Below are positions 25,489 to 33,738 of a stretch of DNA of 64,000 nucleotides, piece by piece; within the stretch, counting starts at the first letter, position 1, and each line of letters opens with the position of its first letter. Source of the DNA: Campylobacter sp. US33a (GTDB taxonomy: Bacteria; Campylobacterota; Campylobacteria; Campylobacterales; Campylobacteraceae). The notes under the pieces were generated by a model. That model was given only the letters and a program-made list of their open reading frames with translations. It did no database searches and was not told the origin of the DNA. Where the stretch lies: contig NZ_RYYL01000004.1 of assembly GCF_004378855.1 (NCBI RefSeq), forward strand, positions 1 to 64,000, written 5' to 3'. The translations under genes were made by a program, and so were the position numbers.

Positions 25489-26175
25489 ATGATACGACAA
25501 GAAATCTTAGATGATATTGTTCTAAAATTTTGCAAAAAACTGGACAAATTTTCAGCACAATATGGTTTAAAAACAGAAGAATTTATCACTTATGGTGTTT
25601 TTGACGACTTACTTTTTACTTTTGAACATTATTTAGAAGAAGATGATTGCATAAGTTTTAGTGTTTCTTTTAGAGTAAAATCTATGAAAAGTGATGAAAT
25701 TTTATGTAAGATAATAGGACTTGATCAGCCTAATTTAGATTTTAAAATTTTAAATCAACATGGCGTTAGATCTTTTCCATTTTCTTTTAAAAGTATGGAA
25801 TTTACCAATTTGAATGATTTAAAACAATCTGGATTAGATGATATGCCAAGTGATTCTTATCATAGTTTTTTAAAAGCTTATAAAGAAAGTATAGATACTC
25901 TTATTGAAGCTTTTAAAACTGATACTACTAACACAATAAAAGGGCTTTATGATTTTATTTACAATTATGAAGAAAATGAAGATACTATTTGGCAAGATAG
26001 AACCTTAATGCAAGTTTTACTACTTATAGAACTTAATCAAAAAGAACAAGCATTAAAAATTCTAAAAAATAATCAAAAAGCCATTGAAGAAAGAGACTTT
26101 ACTATAGAATATGATGATGGAAGTATAGAAGTATTTGATGTTTTAAAACATTCTATAGAAAATGATCTTTGTTAG
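25489..26175 (+). CDS. Hypothetical acidic protein, candidate immunity protein
   Basis: I do not recognise the family. The 228-residue protein has no signal peptide or membrane segment. The N-terminal half looks alpha/beta (FSVSFRVKSMKSD) and the C-terminal half is helical (QALKILKNNQKAIEE). It is acidic and lies between a PoNi-like and an Imm59-like gene, the usual setting of immunity proteins. Its TAG stop (26173-26175) is followed in the same frame by 24 further sense codons to TGA at 26248-26250, so the gene may be truncated by a nonsense mutation. AAAAGGA precedes the ATG. Confidence 0.6.
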   Translation: MIRQEILDDIVLKFCKKLDKFSAQYGLKTEEFITYGVFDDLLFTFEHYLEEDDCISFSVSFRVKSMKSDEILCKIIGLDQPNLDFKILNQHGVRSFPFSFKSMEFTNLNDLKQSGLDDMPSDSYHSFLKAYKESIDTLIEAFKTDTTNTIKGLYDFIYNYEENEDTIWQDRTLMQVLLLIELNQKEQALKILKNNQKAIEERDFTIEYDDGSIEVFDVLKHSIENDLC

Positions 26176-26250
26176 GATTTTCTAAAATGCGTAAGAGAAA
26201 ACAATTTATTAGGTTTTAGTTTTAGTGAAGTTTTAGTATGTGAAGATTGA
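26176..26250 (+). other. In-frame coding extension beyond the amber stop of the preceding gene
   Basis: After TAG at 26173-26175 the same frame continues as DFLKCVRENNLLGFSFSEV and a few more residues to TGA (26248-26250). The composition is protein-like and there is no other gene in this spacer. It is either the lost C-terminus of the upstream protein or chance. The remaining 26251-26320 is AT-rich with nothing recognisable except the start region of the next gene. Confidence 0.4.
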
Positions 26251-26320
26251 TTAATAAATACTGTATTCATCAATTAAAATAACATATTAATTTCATTAAA
26301 GAATACCATAAAGAGCAATA

Positions 26321-26872
26321 ATGACAAGAGAACAAGCAGAATTAATTATAAAAGAAGAAAAGTTAATCTATGTAACTTGGCGTGATTATGATAATACAGC
26401 AGGAGAATATCATTTTACAATTTGGTTTAATCCTAACAATCATAAATACGAAGCTGTTTATATTGGAGAAAGGGGAGGTGTTGAACTTGAGTATTCTTTT
26501 GATAGTGAAAAAGAAGCCATTGATAAAATGTTGCAGATGAATTATAAGCGAAGAAAATACGATGGAAAAGACATTAAAGGATATCTAACAAAAGAAGTAG
26601 CACTAAGAATCATCAAAGAAGAAAATCTAGAAGTGATTTGGTATGATGAAGCACTTAAACCTTTATGTGCAGGTATTAAACACGATAAACAAAGAGATAA
26701 ATATATTTCTTTTATCACTAATGCTAAAGCAGAGATTATAGAATGGAAAAGTATTGAGTTTGATGGGGATGAAGAATTTGAAGGAGAAATATATAATGAT
26801 GAAGATATAGCCCTTTATGCTCTTATCAATCGTGCTAGAATGATTAAACAAAATAGGATTAGCTTTGTGTAA
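26321..26872 (+). CDS. Imm59-like immunity protein with two repeat halves
   Basis: The 183-residue protein has two related halves. Each opens with a helix-strand unit: MTREQAELIIKEEKLIYVTW (1-20) and LTKEVALRIIKEENLEVIWY (about 89-108). That unit, with a following beta-rich part and a terminal IALYALINRARMIKQN helix, resembles the Imm59 family of polymorphic-toxin immunity proteins, here apparently as a tandem duplication. There is no signal peptide. It lies 145 bp after the previous gene and 52 bp before the ankyrin gene. The family label is from recognition by eye and is moderate. Confidence 0.55.
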   Translation: MTREQAELIIKEEKLIYVTWRDYDNTAGEYHFTIWFNPNNHKYEAVYIGERGGVELEYSFDSEKEAIDKMLQMNYKRRKYDGKDIKGYLTKEVALRIIKEENLEVIWYDEALKPLCAGIKHDKQRDKYISFITNAKAEIIEWKSIEFDGDEEFEGEIYNDEDIALYALINRARMIKQNRISFV

Positions 26873-26924
26873 ATGTTTTAAGGTTAGGTTTTATCAAACA
26901 AATACCATAAGAAAGGAAAAACAA

Positions 26925-27872
26925 ATGAAAAAACTAGAAGATATCAAAGCTATGAATTACAAACAAAAAGATGAGTTAGAAGATTTAGTTCTTGAAGCTA
27001 TAGATGATAATGATTTAGCTAAGGTAAAAGATATTTTAAAAGATTATCCTGTAAAAATATCTTGTTATGAGCTTCATTTTAAAAATAAAAATGAAGAATA
27101 TCCTTTATTTGAGCCTATGAATTTGATATTAAGGGCTGCATTTGCTTGCGAAGAAAATAATAATGATTTTTCTATTTTAGATTATTTATTTGATGAGTAT
27201 GGTTTAAGTTTAAAAGATTCTAAATATAATTTCTATCATAGTGACATGAAACACATCAAAGAAGCTAATGATAAATATATTTTAATGAAAAAAGTAGAAG
27301 ATGATCCTTGTATTTATCAAAACGCTTTAATCTATGATTATATACTAAGCGCTGATAATCCAAACTCTCATATCATTAAGTATCTAGTCAATCGTGGGGC
27401 TAAATTTGAAGTGCATGATGAAGGATCATTTGGTTGGACTCCTATGCATTTTTGGGCTAGACGCAATAATTATGAATTATTAGAACTAGCCATTAAAGGA
27501 GGAGCTAATGTAGATATGCAAACCCGACTTATTCAAGAGAGTGAATACAATGAAACCCTTTTATTTGAAGCTGTAAAAGAAGCAGAAACCTATAGGGTTA
27601 CACAGCTTTTAATCGAACTTGGAGCCAATGTAAATTTTGCTACCCCAAGCACCCCTTTAGATATTGCAAAAGGATCTAGAAATAAAAAACTTTTAAAAGA
27701 TGCAGGAACAATGACTTCAGAACAAATCAGAAAGAAATTTAATTTACCAGCATATGATTCTTCTCATTGTGAAATTGATGGAGAAACTGATTTTGACTTA
27801 TTGGGTAAATATCATGATGAATATTCCAAACTTTTAAACGATGCTATAAAAAAGGCTAAAGAAAGTGAATGA
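26925..27872 (+). CDS. Ankyrin-repeat protein, candidate immunity protein
   Basis: This 315-residue protein contains two or three recognisable ankyrin repeats: GWTPMHFWARRNNYELLELAI with KGGANVD (about 170-200), and NETLLFEAVKEAE with LIELGANVNFATPSTPLDIA (about 210-250). I place the start at 26925 (MKKLEDIK), which follows AAAGGAAAAACAA; the longer frame from 26865 overlaps the previous gene and has no site. Ankyrin proteins often serve as immunity partners in toxin arrays, which fits its neighbours. Protein-binding is supported; immunity is inference. Confidence 0.65.
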   Translation: MKKLEDIKAMNYKQKDELEDLVLEAIDDNDLAKVKDILKDYPVKISCYELHFKNKNEEYPLFEPMNLILRAAFACEENNNDFSILDYLFDEYGLSLKDSKYNFYHSDMKHIKEANDKYILMKKVEDDPCIYQNALIYDYILSADNPNSHIIKYLVNRGAKFEVHDEGSFGWTPMHFWARRNNYELLELAIKGGANVDMQTRLIQESEYNETLLFEAVKEAETYRVTQLLIELGANVNFATPSTPLDIAKGSRNKKLLKDAGTMTSEQIRKKFNLPAYDSSHCEIDGETDFDLLGKYHDEYSKLLNDAIKKAKESE

Positions 27873-27917
27873 GGGAATAGAAATTTACTTTGCTAAAATA
27901 AATTATAAGGAAAGATA

Positions 27918-28378
27918 ATGAAAAATAAAAATTTATTGGATAAAGATATACAAGAAGTATTTAAATACTATCTTAAAAATGATAGTTATTTAAAAGGTGC
28001 TTTAGATGGTTTAAAAAATACGAGCGAAGAGCTTTTATAAGTAGCATCTTAAGCTATGAATATAAAAATTTAGTGGAAAATGGCAATTTAAAAGTCGATG
28101 AAAAATATAAAGCTATTTTACCACCTAACTTAATCGCCATTTTAGAATATGACAAAAGGACATTTAATAGCACAAATCTTAGCAATTTTATAAATGATTT
28201 GGAATTTGAATTAGAACATATAGAAATGGAACTCTATGATGATCCTGCTGACTTTGAAGGGGGAGATTATTATAATGAAGATAGCGAATGTGATGAAGAT
28301 TATAGTATAGAAGATTGGGTAGAAGATCAAGTAAGCAATATAAAAGATTTTATAGATGCTTTGAAAGATTTTAAATGA
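27918..28378 (+). pseudogene. Acidic candidate immunity gene with a frameshift
   Basis: An ATG at 27918 after AAGGAAAG starts a frame that stops at 28038-28040 after 40 codons. Immediately downstream another frame continues as FISSILSYEYKNLVENG and runs to 28378. One extra T in the CTTTTA run near 28032-28037 would fuse them into a single product of roughly 150 residues. The second part is very acidic (DPADFEGGDYYNEDSECDED). The alternative is a free-standing 101-residue gene starting at GTG 28073, but that has no good ribosome-binding site. The function is unknown; the position suggests a fifth immunity gene. Confidence 0.6.
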
Positions 28379-28421
28379 AAAAATCATTAAATTTTTTAAA
28401 AAAATATTTTAACAATAAAAG

Positions 28422-29009
28422 TTATTTTGGTAAATTAACTTTACTTTCAAAAATTTCTATCACACTCAAAGGTAAAATTTCATGCTCTAGGGCGTGAATT
28501 TTTGCTTCAAAATCTTCAAAACTTAAATTCTTTTTTTCAAAAGCTTTTTGAGTGATGATTTTTCCACCATCTAATTCTTCATTTACCCAATGCACACTCA
28601 CTCCAGCCACTTTCATATCACTCTCAAAGCTCTCTTTTATGGCATTTGCACCCTTAAAAAGTGGGAGTAATGAGGGGTGAAGATTAATGGCTTTGATATT
28701 TTTTGTAAAAATAGGGCTTAAAATTCGCATAAATCCCGCTAAAATTGCAAGATCTGCTCCGCTTTCTTTGATTTTTTGTACCAAAATTTCATCAAATTCT
28801 TCTCTACTTTTATAATCTTTATGATCGACAATCACACTTTCAAGGCCAAATTTTTTAGCCCTTTGTATGCCAAAGGCGTCTTTTTTATTGCAAAGACAAA
28901 GCACAACTTCATAAGTGTTTGAACCTATAGTTTTTTGATGAAGATGATTTAAAATATTTTCTAAATTACTACCATTTCCGCTAAAAAGCACGGCTAATTT
29001 TACAAGCAT
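28422..29009 (-). CDS. purN: Phosphoribosylglycinamide formyltransferase PurN
   Basis: This 195-residue enzyme transfers the formyl group from 10-formyl-THF to GAR in purine synthesis. The N-terminal LAVLFSGNGSNLENIL phosphate-binding loop and the FMRILSPIF segment followed by NLHPSLLPLFKG (with catalytic Asn/His) are characteristic. Its start overlaps the end of the NAD(P)HX repair gene by 10 bp, and it is the last gene of the tig operon. Confidence 0.94.
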   Translation of the reverse strand: MLVKLAVLFSGNGSNLENILNHLHQKTIGSNTYEVVLCLCNKKDAFGIQRAKKFGLESVIVDHKDYKSREEFDEILVQKIKESGADLAILAGFMRILSPIFTKNIKAINLHPSLLPLFKGANAIKESFESDMKVAGVSVHWVNEELDGGKIITQKAFEKKNLSFEDFEAKIHALEHEILPLSVIEIFESKVNLPK

Positions 29010-30370
29010 TTTAATCCTTTTATGAGTTTTATTGCATCAAAACTATTTTTGTTAAATTTATATTTTCTAGCTACCAAAGCATGTGCCAAACAAGCGTTTT
29101 TTGCTGCTTTTAAAGGAGTGAATTTTGCACCCAAAAGTGCAGCCATCATACCGCTTAAAACATCTCCACTTCCGCCTTTTGCTAAGGCTTCGTTTCCTAA
29201 ATTTATCACATAGAGTTTTTCTTTTTGTATGATGATGGGATTTGCACCTTTTAAAACAAGAACGCAACTATAATTTTGTGCGAATTTTTTAGCATAAAAA
29301 AAGCGGTTTTTTTGTAAAACTTCTACACTTAAATCTTCATCAAAACACATTTTATAAAGTCTTGTGAATTCTTTTGGGTGTGGCGTGATGATAACATCCT
29401 CTCTATTTAAATACCAAAGTATAGCCCCACTTAAAAAGCAATTTGCATCCAAAACCAAAGGTATGGTTTGCAAAATTTCATCTTTTAAGATATTTAGATT
29501 CTCAAGTCCCATTCCTAAAGATATAGCACTTGCTTCTTTTGAAAGACTTGATTTTATCATTAAAAGTGGCGAAAAGCTTTTTTTAGCGACTAATGATACA
29601 AGCCCGCTACCAAAATTTAAAGCTCCAAGCCCCGCTAAAGTGCCTGCACTTTCATTTGCTACTATGTAAATATGTCCGAAATTACCTTTATTGGAACTCG
29701 TGCTTCTTTTTATGGTTTTTAAGTCCTTTTTTTCTAGCAAAAAAGCATTTTGATTAGGACTAAATAATTTATCATTTACGCCTAAATTTGCAATCTTAAT
29801 TTTGCCTACAAATTCTTTAGCAAAGTCTTCAAGTAAGATTTCTTTCAAAGCCCCCATACACTGCGTAATATCTGCTTTAAAACAAGGTAAAAAGCCCAAA
29901 TTTGTCGGTATATCACAAGCGATTTTTAAAGCTTTGCTTTTATTTGCTTTTTCTAAAATTTGCTTTGTTTTTTCATCTACTTCACGCTTAATCCCCGTAC
30001 CCAAAATACAATCAACAATGATGTGAAATTTTTTCAATTTTGGCTCTTTTTGCATAAATTTAAAACCAAAATTTTCTAAAATTTGCTCTTGTTTTTTAAA
30101 AGTTTCATTTTCTCTAAAACCTAGCTTATAAGCCTTTGCATTTTTTAAATTTCTTAAAGCCACAAGGCCATCTGCTGCGTTGTTGCCACCACCTAGTAAA
30201 AAAAGTATTTTTACTTTTTTGATTTTAAAATTTTTGCGAATTTTTTTGGCTTCTTTTTTGATGAGCTTAGCTAAATTTAGCCCTGCATTTTCCATTAAAA
30301 TAAGCTCATCTAAGCCTTTATTTATAGCATTTTGCTCTAGTAATTTTATATCATTGCTAATTGTTTTCAT
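29000..30370 (-). CDS. nnr: Bifunctional NAD(P)H-hydrate epimerase / ADP-dependent dehydratase
   Basis: The 456-residue protein fuses two metabolite-repair domains. The N-terminal YjeF_N epimerase has LLGGGNNAADGLVALR (about 54-69). The C-terminal ribokinase-like dehydratase has VITPHPKEFTRLY and ALAKGGSGDVLSGMMAALL. Together they convert damaged NADHX and NADPHX back to NAD(P)H. It overlaps rmuC by 4 bp and purN by 10 bp. It corresponds to Cj0188c as I recall. Confidence 0.92.
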   Translation of the reverse strand: MKTISNDIKLLEQNAINKGLDELILMENAGLNLAKLIKKEAKKIRKNFKIKKVKILFLLGGGNNAADGLVALRNLKNAKAYKLGFRENETFKKQEQILENFGFKFMQKEPKLKKFHIIVDCILGTGIKREVDEKTKQILEKANKSKALKIACDIPTNLGFLPCFKADITQCMGALKEILLEDFAKEFVGKIKIANLGVNDKLFSPNQNAFLLEKKDLKTIKRSTSSNKGNFGHIYIVANESAGTLAGLGALNFGSGLVSLVAKKSFSPLLMIKSSLSKEASAISLGMGLENLNILKDEILQTIPLVLDANCFLSGAILWYLNREDVIITPHPKEFTRLYKMCFDEDLSVEVLQKNRFFYAKKFAQNYSCVLVLKGANPIIIQKEKLYVINLGNEALAKGGSGDVLSGMMAALLGAKFTPLKAAKNACLAHALVARKYKFNKNSFDAIKLIKGLKCL

Positions 30371-31713
30371 TCGCTAAACTCACAAGTAATTAATTTATTT
30401 GTCTTAGCACCAAGTTCTTTTAGTTTTACAACCCTTGAAGCTAAATTACCACTACCACTATTTAATTTAGTTTGCATATTGTCTATATTTGTATTTAAGC
30501 TTTTTATGTTGTTTTTTATTTTATCAAAATCTTCTAAAACACCCGCAAATTTATCATGAAATTTACCCAGCTCTTCAAAGGCTTTTAAAATGTTTTCATT
30601 GCTTTGTATGTTTTTCCAAGAAATATCAATGGTATTTAAAGCCATAAAAAGAGTATTTGGCGTGGTTAGATAGACCTTTTTTTGATAAGCGTATTGATAA
30701 ATTGACGCATCAACACTTAAAATCAAATCTAAAATATTTTGATAAGGCACAAAAAGCAAAACAAACTCATGAGTGTGTTTATCAAACTGCGCATAAGGCT
30801 TTTTGGCAAGTTCATCTATCCTAGCTTTTAGATTAAATGCAAGTTCTTTGCATACGCTTAAATCTAACTCTTCAAAACTAAAATCACTAGGCAAAGAAAA
30901 CTTAGCATCGATAATAATACTTTTTTGTTTATCTAAAAACACAATCGCATCAGGGATATAAGTCTTGCCTTCATCTTTAAATTTTTCTTGCAATTTATAC
31001 TGCAAACCTTCAACTAGACCACTATTTTCAAGCACAGATTTGAGTTGAAGCTCTGCAAAATTACCACGAATTTTTTTATCGCCTTTTAAAATTTTTGCAA
31101 GCTTATCGGCATTTTCACCCATATTTTGGCTAAATTTAAACATATTTTCTATATGTGTTTTTAAACTTATCTCATTATGGTTTAATCTTTCACTGTATTC
31201 TTTTACGCTTTTTTTAACAGGTAAGAAAATCTCTTCTAAAAGTTTTTTGACATCTTCATTTAGTATGATTTTGTTTTGATTGATGAGAGTGGAGTTTTGA
31301 TTTTTTAGATTTTCTTCAAATTTTTTTTCTAAAAGAGTTAAATTACATTGATAATCTTCTTTGATTTTTTCTTTTTCTTGAGCATAGCTTTTTAGAAGCT
31401 CTTCTTTTTCGCTTTCTTTTTGGTTTAGTTTGTTTTCTAAGTCAAGTAATTTTCTTTCATAGCTTTCTTTTAATTTTTCTCTCTCTGAATTTTTATTTTC
31501 CAATACTTCGCATTTTGAAATCAATTGTATTTTTTCTTGGATAAGCTTTTCTTCTTTTATTTTTATTTCTTGGAGCTGATTGAGTAGTTCTTGTATTTTT
31601 TCTTTGTAAATAGCATTTTCTTTTTCTGTGTTTTTGCTAGAGGATTTTATCCAAATAAAACTTATTAACAATAAGCATAAAAAAGCTAGAATTAATGATA
31701 ATTCATAAAGCAT
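30367..31713 (-). CDS. rmuC: DNA recombination protein RmuC
   Basis: The 448-residue protein has an N-terminal membrane anchor (about 3-22), a long coiled coil (about 30-160) rich in Glu/Lys/Leu, and the RmuC nuclease-like domain with YIPDAIVFL and SIIIDAKFSLP, where the two aspartates and the lysine form a PD-(D/E)xK core. RmuC limits inversions at repeats in E. coli. It overlaps comM by 11 bp and nnr by 4 bp. Confidence 0.9.
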   Translation of the reverse strand: MLYELSLILAFLCLLLISFIWIKSSSKNTEKENAIYKEKIQELLNQLQEIKIKEEKLIQEKIQLISKCEVLENKNSEREKLKESYERKLLDLENKLNQKESEKEELLKSYAQEKEKIKEDYQCNLTLLEKKFEENLKNQNSTLINQNKIILNEDVKKLLEEIFLPVKKSVKEYSERLNHNEISLKTHIENMFKFSQNMGENADKLAKILKGDKKIRGNFAELQLKSVLENSGLVEGLQYKLQEKFKDEGKTYIPDAIVFLDKQKSIIIDAKFSLPSDFSFEELDLSVCKELAFNLKARIDELAKKPYAQFDKHTHEFVLLFVPYQNILDLILSVDASIYQYAYQKKVYLTTPNTLFMALNTIDISWKNIQSNENILKAFEELGKFHDKFAGVLEDFDKIKNNIKSLNTNIDNMQTKLNSGSGNLASRVVKLKELGAKTNKLITCEFSE

Positions 31714-33214
31714 TTTTTATCCTAAAATTCAAAGCTTCTAAAATATGCTCTTTGTTGATAAACTCACTGGCATTTAAGTCTGCAATGGAACGAGCAACTT
31801 TTAAGGTTTTGTTGATACCTCTTTGTGAAAGTTTATAACGAGAAATGGCTAAATTTAAAATTTCTTGAGCTGAATTTTCCATTATGCAAAATTTTTTAAT
31901 ATCTTCATCTTTTAATTTTCCATTAAATTCTTTTTGTCCACGTTTTTTGCTAAACGCAAAGGCTTCAAAAATTTTTTGGCTCATCTCTTTGGAAGTTAAA
32001 CTTGCTTTATCTTTAGCTGAAATTTCATCCATTGCCACATAAAGATCGATTCTATCTAAAATAGGAGCAGAGATGCGGTTTTTGTATTTTTTAATCTCAA
32101 CTTCACTGCAAGTGCAAGATAAATTTTTCGAGAATAAATTTCCGCAAGGACAAGGATTTTGTGCAGCTATGAAGCTGAATTTTGTTTCGTAGGTGACTTT
32201 GGAATTTACCCTTGCAATGTGAATCTTATGATCTTCTAAAGGCTCTCTTAGACTTTCAATAATTTGCTTAGAAAAATGTGGAAATTCATCAAAAAATAGA
32301 ACTCCCCCATTTGCTAAGGCAACTTCGCCAATTTTTGCGTTTTTTGTTCCACCGCCAAAGATACTAGCTCTAGTGCTTGTGTGATGTGGATGTCTAAAAA
32401 TTCGAGTTTGCGAAAATTCACATTCGCTAGAATTTAAAGACATATAAGCGCTTTGCATTAGAATTTCATCTAAATTTTGAGGAGGCATGATATATACTAA
32501 GCGCTTTGCACACATACTTTTGCCGCTTCCTGGACTGCCTTCAAACAAGATATTATGCATACCAAGTGCGGCGATCATACAAGCTTTTTTGGCATTTTCT
32601 TGACCTTTAACATCGCTAAAATCAAGAGCAAAATTTTGATTGGCTATGAAAATTTCATCATTTAAAATGATAGGATTTTCAAATAAAGGATGGATTTGGG
32701 AAAATTTAAATTTATCATAGTTTTTTTCTTTAAAAAATTCTATGACTTCATTTAAATTTTTAAGTCCAAAGATTTCTAAATTCGGTATCATAGAAGCTTT
32801 TAAAGCTATGCTTTTTGGGACGATCACGCGAGCATTTTTGACTTTTGCGGATAAAAATAAAAGCAAAGAAAAAAGCTCATTGGTGCTTTTAATGCTCCCA
32901 TCGAGCCCTAATTCTCCAACTACAAAGAAGTCTTGCAAGTCTTCATTGTGTAAAAGTATAAGTGTGGCAATAGCTAAATCAAAATGTGAGCCCCTTTTTG
33001 GGATACCCGATGGGCTTAGATTAATGGTGATTTTTTTAGCAGGGAAGTTAAAATTGCAATTTAAAAGAGTGGCTTTAATGCGTTCAATGCTTTCTTTGAT
33101 GGCTATATTTGCAAGACCTACTATACCAAAACCTGGCAAGCCTCTTGTAAGAGTTGATTCTACATCAATGATGTCTAAATTTTCATCGTAGCTTATACAT
33201 TTTAATTTTTTCAT
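31703..33214 (-). CDS. comM: Magnesium-chelatase-like AAA+ ATPase ComM (YifB)
   Basis: The 503-residue protein has the N-terminal ChlI domain (GLPGFGIVGLANIAIKES), a Walker A GSPGSGKS in the middle and a zinc-type cysteine cluster in NPCPCG with SCTC. ComM is a hexameric branch-migration helicase that extends integration of foreign DNA during natural transformation, fitting for a naturally competent Campylobacter. It overlaps def by 4 bp and rmuC by 11 bp. Confidence 0.9.
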   Translation of the reverse strand: MKKLKCISYDENLDIIDVESTLTRGLPGFGIVGLANIAIKESIERIKATLLNCNFNFPAKKITINLSPSGIPKRGSHFDLAIATLILLHNEDLQDFFVVGELGLDGSIKSTNELFSLLLFLSAKVKNARVIVPKSIALKASMIPNLEIFGLKNLNEVIEFFKEKNYDKFKFSQIHPLFENPIILNDEIFIANQNFALDFSDVKGQENAKKACMIAALGMHNILFEGSPGSGKSMCAKRLVYIMPPQNLDEILMQSAYMSLNSSECEFSQTRIFRHPHHTSTRASIFGGGTKNAKIGEVALANGGVLFFDEFPHFSKQIIESLREPLEDHKIHIARVNSKVTYETKFSFIAAQNPCPCGNLFSKNLSCTCSEVEIKKYKNRISAPILDRIDLYVAMDEISAKDKASLTSKEMSQKIFEAFAFSKKRGQKEFNGKLKDEDIKKFCIMENSAQEILNLAISRYKLSQRGINKTLKVARSIADLNASEFINKEHILEALNFRIKNAL

Positions 33215-33729
33215 TTAGATTTTTTTTGTTGTTTTTTGAATTCTTTATCGAATTTCTTTCTTTTTAAAAAAGAGAGCTTTTCAATAAACAAATGTCCGTT
33301 TAAATGATCGTTTTCATGTTGGATTGCTACTGCTAAAAAGCCTTTAGCTTCGAGTTCTTTAAAATTCCCAAATCGATCTTGGTATTTGAGTAAGATGTGA
33401 TTGTAGCGTTCGACTTCTTCGTAAAAATCAGGCACACTTAAACAACCTTCGGTAAAGCTGATTTTTTCATCGTCTAAAGGGACGATTTGAGGATTAATGA
33501 TTTCAAGTAAATTTTCTTTTTTTTGCTCTTCATTTTCATCTGGGATATTTACAAGTAAAGCACGAAGTGGAACATTGACTTGAATGGCCGCTAAACCAAC
33601 GCCATTATTTGCTATCATGGTATCATACATATCATCTAATAAAATGTGTAATTCTTCGTTAAATTCGCTTATAACTTTGGAGTTTAAAAAAAGGTTTTTG
33701 TTAGGATAAGTGATGATTTCTCGTTTCAA
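33211..33729 (-). CDS. def: Peptide deformylase
   Basis: This 172-residue metalloenzyme removes the N-formyl group from new proteins. All three motifs are seen: GVGLAAIQV (G-motif), EGCLSVP (with the metal Cys) and QHENDHLNGHLF (HExxH-type; HENDH). It sits in the operon with tig and clpP, linking nascent-chain processing, folding and proteolysis, and overlaps comM by 4 bp. Confidence 0.96.
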   Translation of the reverse strand: MKREIITYPNKNLFLNSKVISEFNEELHILLDDMYDTMIANNGVGLAAIQVNVPLRALLVNIPDENEEQKKENLLEIINPQIVPLDDEKISFTEGCLSVPDFYEEVERYNHILLKYQDRFGNFKELEAKGFLAVAIQHENDHLNGHLFIEKLSFLKRKKFDKEFKKQQKKSK

Positions 33730-33738
33730 ATTTTGCCC

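Noticed and set aside
26865-26924. Upstream extension of the ankyrin-repeat gene
   Set aside because: It overlaps the previous gene and has no ribosome-binding site, whereas ATG 26925 has AAAGGA at good spacing.
28379-28421. Terminator between the immunity cluster and purN
   Set aside because: Only weak A/T self-complementarity is present; no G/C-containing stem supports a terminator.
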